From Thamnaconus septentrionalis (lineage: Eukaryota > Chordata > Actinopteri > Tetraodontiformes > Monacanthidae), in NCBI GenBank assembly GCA_009823395.1, contig CM020501.1:5409861-5473860 (forward strand): a stretch of 64,000 nucleotides of DNA. The letters run 5' to 3'. The first letter of the stretch is position 1. Every line of letters begins with the position of its first letter. The position numbers and the translations under genes were made by a program. Below the pieces are notes generated by a model. That model was not told where the DNA came from, did not search any database, and saw only the letters and a program-made list of their open reading frames with translations. Below, piece after piece: positions 57,279 through 64,000 of the stretch.

Positions 57279-60200
57279 ATGTCGCACAGCAGGTTGTTTG
57301 CAAGGCTGCTCTGTAAGTTATGCTCCAAGTTACCCTTTTTCCTCTGGTAAACGTGACAATATGGTTCCTGTAACAAACGCACACACGTTGCTGTTGACAT
57401 GGTGTATTTGCAGACACTCGTCCTTTGCCATAGTCAGTTAGTTGTTGGCAAAGCCTACTGTGATTGGTTGTCCGTTAGCTTGTAGCTTGGTAAACCTTGC
57501 ATTCGTTTGCTCAATGACAGCTAGCTTCTTAGCTCGCTAGCAAGCTAGCAATGTTCTCTGTGACATCCGACTAAACGCCAACTTTAAACCCTTGTCACAT
57601 TGCTTTAGGCCAGAGCTACGGTTGATCTTTGACCTTTAAGTGCCCCCTTTACTAACTATAGCGTGACCATTATCTCCGCTCAAAGGTTTTGCCGTAATGC
57701 CTCATGTTTAGTTTTTGACCCATCAGTAGAAGCAGCTGCAGCTATTCAGTCACTCTGCAGCCTTCATTTTGCACCTCGAGCAACTTTTACATTTACAATG
57801 TTCGAGTTAAGTCATGCTTCACTGTATGAGGACCAGAAGTGTTTTGTTACTTTATTATCAAGTTTGTTTGTTTTTTTTGTCATAGTTTAACTTAAAAACT
57901 TTTCTAGGGTAATTGATCTTTGGACATGGTCAGTGATAAGTTTCTTACTGAGGGCACCAAAGAGAAGAGCAAAGTTCAGTCAATCAGTGACTTCAGTGCA
58001 CTCAAAAGCATCTGCATCAACTTTGTTTTATGTCCACTTTACTGAAGCTTTATTTATTCAGTATGCGAAAGAACTTTTACATCATATTTTTTCAATCATT
58101 TCCAAATTCACCATGTTTATAGCTGATATTTATTTAATGTTTCCTTTTGCAAAGTTAACTCATTTACATTTTACATTTTTTTTTTTTTTACATTTTATTT
58201 CTTAGTGGTCTAATCAATAAATGGTCAAAATTTACAGTGCATTGGTGTTTTACATTTCAAAACATTTTTTAGCCCTGCAGTTAGAGTTAAATTTTAGGAT
58301 ACTATGGGTGAGACGCCAGTTTGGTTAGGAAAATAAAAGGCACACAACTTTTTCTTGATTTGTGATTTAAGTTTGCAATTATGTGATCTTAACAGAATTG
58401 ATTCACGACGTCTGACAACGGCTTGCTGCATGATTCTCTTCAGCTATTTAATTTCAGTTTGTTGCTATGTGAATTGAAAAAAAATCCAAGAGTAAAATTT
58501 GCTAAGGTCTGGAATATTGTCTCTGTTCATGCCTTTTCCCTATTTAACATTTTAAGTGGCCCACATTCAGTGTATTTGCACACCATTATATTCAGCGCAA
58601 GACATCCCTGTGTTTGCAACAGTTGTCAAAAGTGACAGAGTGCAGATGTAGCTCTAACCCTGTGTCGTCTCGTTGACTCTTCAGTGCAGCAGAGTGGGGT
58701 CAGACACTGCTACACAGGCACAAGAAAGAACCTGTACATTGACCAGAACACAAAGGTCATCTGCCAAGGCTTCACAGGGAAACAGGTTTGTACTGATGGC
58801 TGTCACTGATTTTTCTATTGTTGCTTCACAGCTAATGCAATCTTGTTACAATTTTCCATTGTTGCACTCACACTTTCACTTCCATAACTAGTTTACTGTA
58901 TTATTCAATCGCCAGCGATGGACAGTGAAAGCTTACTTTTTTTTTTGTTGCCCACTTCTGTTTTTAACCGTTTCTTCATCGCTTAAAAAAAAAAAAAAAG
59001 TCCGATCAAACTGTAAGCCAGTGCTGTGTAAGTGGGATCAAGGGATATGTATTGCAAGACAACTGGGTCCACCAGTGCCTGACTGCTGAGCTGCAGTGGG
59101 TTGTGACCCAGATGGAAGCTCTACGTGTGCACAGTTGAAATTTTGGGATAAATAGTATGAAAGATTTGTTGTTGTTGTTGTTAAATCTTTGCATTTACAT
59201 TCAAATTTAGACTAGAATGAGTTTGCACCTGAAATTAGGAAATTGCTATTTTAATTTAAAGAAAAATAATAACTTAACCCTTTAAGTGCCATATTTTCTT
59301 CAAGAAAATATTAAATTTTGTATATCAAGATTTCAAATGGGCGTGACTTGAAATTGGTTAGAGATAAAGCCATACTGTAATTGAGAGAAATCTTCAGTAA
59401 ATCCAAACTTTTTGTTTGTTTGTCTTTGTATTATGTCAGATGTCAGGTATCTGTATGTCAGATCCCTGTCTCAACAATACCCCACAGGCTCATCAAAATG
59501 TTTTATCCACTTTTGATAATTTTCCACATATCTCAAACAGACCCAGCCATCATCACTGTAATTTACAGTGTGACCGCGAACATCCCTGCTGCCTCCACCA
59601 GCACTGGCTGGGCGTTTCCTCCCACAGCTTCTACCACGTTGATCACTAATTCCCCGCGCCCTCCGGCACCATTAGCGGTGTTTTGAGCACTCCAGCTTCC
59701 CCCACCACGTCCCCTCATCCTCATTCGTCGATTACTCCCACTACACCCCAGCCACGCCACACCCCATGCGCTGCTTGGTGACTGTCGTGGCGCATCGACT
59801 CGCTGCCGCTGCGTAAAGACGCACCGGCAGACTTCGCTCTAACGGGACGAATATTGCGAATATTCCTTTTTGTTATCTGAGTCAGACATTACTTGACGAA
59901 GTACTTCGTCAACGAACAAACCTCTTGGCGATGTATTCTCTGCAAAATTCGCTGTCTTTCTCTCTCTGCTCCCACTACAACCACTTCCTCGTCTCCTCGA
60001 CTGAGGCGGGTTTTCTCTCTCTTTATACTCCGAAATCTGAATATAAACCCCCACCACCACAAATGCTACTCAGACTGAAGCCACAGGTGTCTGCCATCTC
60101 CTGGTGCAAAGTGGAAACTACTTTTAGCGCCATATTTGCCGCTATGGCCTGTTTAATTCAGCAATGACCCTTGTCGCAATTTTGCGACCATGGCGCCTAA

Positions 60201-63200
60201 AGGATTAACACGGTGCTTTTGCCATTGCTCGTCTGATGCAAACCATACCTCTTAAGCCACAAGGCCCAAATCACGAGAAATGCATAAAGATGAAACACTA
60301 TACTCGTCTGAAATGTTGATGCAACAATATACTTAAAAAAGATTTTCTTATCTTCAAAAAAACCCAAGAGAAATGGCTGTCTCCACAGCCTCTGCTGTCT
60401 TGCAAAGGTTCTTGAGTTTACTTTGCTTTATATATCCACTGGAGAGGTCACTGGTTCGCCAAGATACTTGCTGTGCCTTTGATTTGTAGTTATATTTTGG
60501 CCTGGAGCAAAAACTGACTCTTGACTTTGGATGACTCGGCTCTTGGCTCCATAATAATTTATTCTGCTTTCTGGTTTTGTGCAGTCGTTGCAGGATTCTT
60601 TTGTCTTAAAAGCCTGTAAATTAGACTCGTTCAGCACATGATTTAAGGCTGAGTTTATTCCCTTTGACCGCCTTCAGACATTGACATAGTAAATAATAAG
60701 TGTGTGTGGCAGCTTGTTGATCCTCACAGTTATTTTTCAAGAGCGTGCAAAGCGCAGGTGATTCACTTTGAACCGTGTCCAGTCGAGGGAAATAAAAAAT
60801 CGTGGCAAGTGTGCTCAAGAAGCCAAAAACCATTGACGTCCCAGATTTATACCCCTACTCTCCGTCCTTGTTCACGTTTCATTTTTCATCCATCTTTCTC
60901 CCCTTCAACCTAATAAGGGGACATTAAATTTAGTTCCGGTGAACACTTCAGGTAATTAGAATTGGATGAGGAATGAAGCAAGTGCTTTTGAGTGCACATT
61001 GTGGTGTCTTCCTGACTTGATGAGTAAGCAATTTCTCAAATTTATTGCCCCGGCGTTTGCGATAATCATGGCTGGCAAAAGTGGCTGGCAAGGTGCAGGA
61101 GTAAATTCCAGTTTGGGTTAAAATGCTGATTCACATCGTCAGACCCTCCTAATAGTCCAGTTAGGCTTTTTAAATGGAGGCCATTTATTTGGACTCCAGT
61201 CATGGCTTGGGATCGGTGTTTAAGTTTTTATTGATTCCTTTAACTTTCTATTTGTTTCTTGGCTGATAGATCTTGGCTTACCCCCGTTATTAGCGACAAC
61301 AGACATTAGCGATTTCAACCTTCCGAATGCACGAGTGAAGGGTTCCATTCCCGCCAGGGTCCTTTCTGCCTGGACTTTGCATGCTCTCCCAGGACTGTGC
61401 GTGGGTTCTCCACAGTCAAAAGACATGCGACTCAGGCTTAGGCAAGTGTGGGTGCTAAGGGGTGGTTGTGCGATAAACTGGCGACTTGTAACCCACCTTC
61501 GCTCCAGGGCAACTGGGATGGATTGCAGCAGAAATGGGGATAGCAGATAGACCAGGGGTCACCAACGTGGTGGCCGCGGGCACCAGGAAGCCCCCAAGGA
61601 CCTCATGAGTAGCCCACAGACCCGTTGGAAAAATTGCACAGCTCGTTGAGCTGCGTCTAAAATTCAATTTTATCCAACCTCGTTAAGTCATTTTTGATAA
61701 TTATTGAGAGCTCATGAGCTTGATAAATGTCTTCACATAGATAAGTATCATTAATAATAATATATAAGAATCTAGCAAACTGGTTGCCCTTCATACGGCT
61801 CAGGACCATGAAGTAGCTCTCAGTGGCAAAAAGGTTGGTGACCCCTGAGATAGACGGATGAATTGACAGACTTTCAGCATCAAAAAAGTGCTGGTAAGGA
61901 CTGTTTTCAGTCCAGATTTATTTTACGCTGGAACCTGATGTTAGTAAAGCAAAACTGAGATTCACCCAGCAAGGTTTGACCTCCCGCATTCTTTCATCCT
62001 CCCTCCAGAGTTATTACTGCCCTATCTTGTTTTTCATTCCAAGTGGAGCCTGGCTCCGGTGTTTGCACCACACACAGGCTGCTGCGACGAGCAAGTAACA
62101 ACAAAGTTTGCCCTCTCTGCTCACCTCAGTTCACCTTGTAATCTCCATTTCTTGTCACGGTGAACGCTGATGTGATTTGGTCCCTCTTGAAAGGCCCTGT
62201 GTTTGAACTCTGGTGGTATGAAATTAAATAGGAAATGTGTACTTATGATCTTCAGTATAGTCATTGCTAATCATTAACTAATGAGAAGTAATGTTTACAT
62301 AAGGAATAGGTCTATAATTTTATCCAGACATCACAGCTGGGATGAGGGTGATGTGAGATTAAGTTCGACATCAGAAAATCATGATTAACAACAGAGTGGC
62401 CCAGTTGTAATTTGAAGATAGCTGTAATTTGAAGAGGAAAAAATTGCAACAATGAAACTGAAGCTGGCGACCATCAGCCCAAACAGTCTTATTGTCATAT
62501 ATTTTATTTTATTAATTATTTTTTTCAATGCCAAAGCTAAACTGTCAGCATGGCCTTTCAATATAACACAGTACATTATATTAGTACAGGATACAGTTTT
62601 TCTGCAGTGCACTCTATTATCTCGAGTTCCACTTCAATCCTATATAATGTATGTGATTACTGGTATTTTAAGACCAAAATCACATTTTTTTTTGCACTGC
62701 ATATGTTTTTAATCAAAAGTTCCATTTACTTATAAGATACAGTTTTTTTTTTCTTTCTAGTCTGCACTTCTAGACTTGTCTATGTAAAGTCAATTCAAAT
62801 TTTTGAGCTTTTTCTTTCTCTCACTTTTTTTTTTTTTTTTTTACCTGGCTGAAAAGGTGAAGAACAAATACATAATTTTACATCGAGATGTTCAGAAAAT
62901 GTTCTGCAATCTAGAGTGCTTATTATTGTGCATAGCCTCCTTTTGGTTGGAATAAATGAATCATCCAGCTAAATGTCAGGAGCAACATCTTTCTGCCGTG
63001 ATGGATTCCCCCTGGCCCTCAGGAGGAGCGGTGGCGTGTGAATTATGTTTGTAAATTGTCTGCGGCAGCGGGTATTTTATAGATAAATGTTGGAGAAACT
63101 CCAAAAGTTGCTCTTGATTTGTTTTTCCCGATGTTCGGCGAGCAGATTAAACTGGTTTTACATCATTATTTATCCCAGCCTCACCTCTGTATCCATCCCT

Positions 63201-63909
63201 TTACTCGGCAGCGCAGGTGATAAATCCCCTGCCTGGCAGCATATTTTTCCCTTCCGCTCTGTCTGTAATGATGCCTCAAGGTTGACGCTGCTCCTCGCCT
63301 GGCTGCGTGCTCACCCACTCCCTCACTCCTGTGGCCTTGCAGGGAACCTTCCACAGCCAGCAGGCTCTGGACTATGGCTCCCAGCTCGTTGGAGGCGTCT
63401 CCCCTGGCAAGGGTGGCAAGACCCACCTGGACCGGCCCGTCTTCAACTCAGTCAAGGAGGTAGGAGTCCACCTCCAAAAAGAAAAAAAATAGTTCCCTAT
63501 TCTATTAAAAAAAAACAAAAAAACAACAACGATAAAGTGTCTGGATCCTTTTGATTTTCATCAAGAAACATTAGGTGGCAGTCTTTCATAACTTTAGGCC
63601 TCGCCACCTCCTCGACCACGTCATTGGCATCTCTCTTCTCCTCCCTCTCCTTCCTCCTTCTCCTCCTCCTCCTCCTCCGCTCCCTTATCATCTCAGGCAA
63701 AGGATGCAACAGGGGCACATGCCTCTGTGATTTATGTGCCCCCTCCGTTCGCTGCTGCGGCCATCATCGAGGCCATCGATGCGGAGATGCCCCTGGTGGT
63801 GTGCATCACAGAGGGCATCCCCCAGCAGGACATGGTCAGAGTCAAACATAGGCTCCTGCGCCAGGGCACCACCCGCCTCATAGGCCCCAACTGCCCAGGA
63901 GTCATCAAC
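57279..63909 (+). CDS. suclg1: SUCLG1, succinyl-CoA ligase alpha subunit, first four coding exons
   Basis: The mitochondrial matrix citric-acid-cycle enzyme subunit. With SUCLG2 or SUCLA2 it converts succinyl-CoA to succinate with GTP or ATP formation. Coding exons: 57279..57312, 58685..58785, 63343..63459 and 63697..63909. Phases join to 465 nt, or 155 aa, out of about 346 in human. The exons beyond NCPGVIN lie right of the window, including the one with the phosphorylated His. [19 protein letters not shown] is a short Arg-rich presequence without acidic residues. The mature enzyme begins near [11 protein letters not shown]. The CoA-binding Rossmann fold shows GFTGKQGTFHS (39-50), [12 protein letters not shown] (62-72), [13 protein letters not shown] (95-107), [11 protein letters not shown] (120-130) and [11 protein letters not shown] (145-155). 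The first ATG of exon 1 is used and is followed by a strong donor gtaagt. Intron 2 is about 4.6 kb and full of transposons. Confidence 0.95.
57313..58684 (+). other. SUCLG1 intron 1
   Basis: About 1.4 kb of unique A/T-rich sequence. Its last 187 bp, plus the start of exon 2, are the source (or sister) of the duplicated segment at 55.4-56.6 kb. No other exon is seen. Confidence 0.8.
59274..60208 (-). mobile_element. piggyBac-type element, longer copy, in SUCLG1 intron 2
   Basis: TTAA at both edges (59274..59277, 60205..60208), with ends CCCTTTAAGTGCCAT and, inverted, TCCTTTAGGCGCCAT. Co-linear with the element in BDH2 intron 3 but with about 180 bp more in the left third. The minus strand carries an open stretch near 59839-60060 containing [21 protein letters not shown], an acidic SDSD region like those near the N-terminus of piggyBac transposases. 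No complete transposase is present. A 20-bp palindrome centred on AGTACT occurs in both copies. Confidence 0.8.
60209..61320 (+). other. SUCLG1 intron 2, middle part
   Basis: Anonymous A/T-rich intron. No exon, RNA gene or transposon end was recognised. Confidence 0.65.
61320..61875. repeat. Teleost interspersed repeat split by a hAT MITE
   Basis: The run GGGTTCCATTCCCGCC, TTTGCATGCTCTCCCAGG, GCGTGGGTTCTCC, AAAGACATGCGACTCAGG, GATAAACTGGCGACTTGT and CTGGGATGGATTGCAGCAG is the same family as at 54.7 kb in opposite orientation. It is interrupted at 61553 by the MITE and resumes after 61855. Confidence 0.65.
61553..61847. mobile_element. hAT MITE with perfect 8-bp target duplication
   Basis: A 295-bp element opening CAGGGGTCACCAACGTGG and closing GGTTGGTGACCCCTG. 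The ends are inverted repeats of about 14 bp. AGATAGAC lies directly on both sides (61545..61552 and 61848..61855), the 8-bp duplication expected of hAT. There is no coding region. It is inserted inside an older interspersed repeat. Confidence 0.92.
61876..63342 (+). other. SUCLG1 intron 2, 3' part
   Basis: Includes a T tract at about 62827-62842 and ends in the acceptor ccttgcag before exon 3. Open frames here are short and not supported. Nothing else was recognised. Confidence 0.65.
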
Positions 63910-64000
63910 GTACGCACACACACACACACACCCATACACACAAATTCATTTCACGTTGTGCTTTTGAGAGAGCCTCCCCTAGGTTTGCATTACATTCAGT

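Noticed and set aside
63087..63554. Frame of 156 codons over the third SUCLG1 exon
   Set aside because: Wrong frame. SUCLG1 exon 63343..63459 explains the coding signal.

Overview
The window looks like nuclear DNA of a teleost fish. It has short coding exons with GT/AG introns, long A/T-rich non-coding stretches, many microsatellites, fish-type transposon remnants and proteins close to vertebrate orthologues. The reading frames assemble into five genes: the 3' end of a tachykinin NK3-type receptor gene (TACR3), complete BDH2, complete SLC9B2, complete CISD2 (minus strand), and the first four coding exons of SUCLG1, which continues past the right edge.

Layout. 1-4.3 kb: last two coding exons of TACR3 and their introns. 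4.3-32.4 kb: about 28 kb with no supportable gene, holding LINE relics, microsatellites and perfect hairpins. 32.4-39.3 kb: BDH2, nine coding exons and a predicted protein of 245 aa. 39.4-49 kb: SLC9B2, twelve coding exons, 571 aa, starting only about 0.1-0.2 kb after the BDH2 poly(A) signal. 49-52 kb: convergent intergenic gap. 52-53.9 kb: CISD2, three coding exons, 135 aa. 54.1-57.3 kb: a repeat-rich divergent interval. 57.3 kb to the end: SUCLG1.

The order TACR3 - BDH2 - SLC9B2 - CISD2 matches human 4q24, except that no CENPE exon is seen between TACR3 and BDH2 and there is one SLC9B gene instead of two. SUCLG1 beside CISD2 does not match the human arrangement, where SUCLG1 is on chromosome 2. 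The genes are not an operon. Three have mitochondrial or organelle-related roles (CISD2, SUCLG1, SLC9B2), and BDH2 is a cytosolic dehydrogenase.

The most unusual structure is at 55.1-56.9 kb. A nearly identical copy of about 219 bp of SUCLG1 (end of intron 1 plus the start of exon 2) sits upstream of SUCLG1 exon 1. It is enclosed by long inverted repeats and is itself split by a roughly 1 kb solo-LTR-like insertion with a 4-bp target duplication. Two related piggyBac-type elements flanked by TTAA lie in introns of BDH2 and SUCLG1, and a hAT MITE with a perfect 8-bp duplication lies in SUCLG1 intron 2. I found no wholly new gene system. The novelty here is structural.
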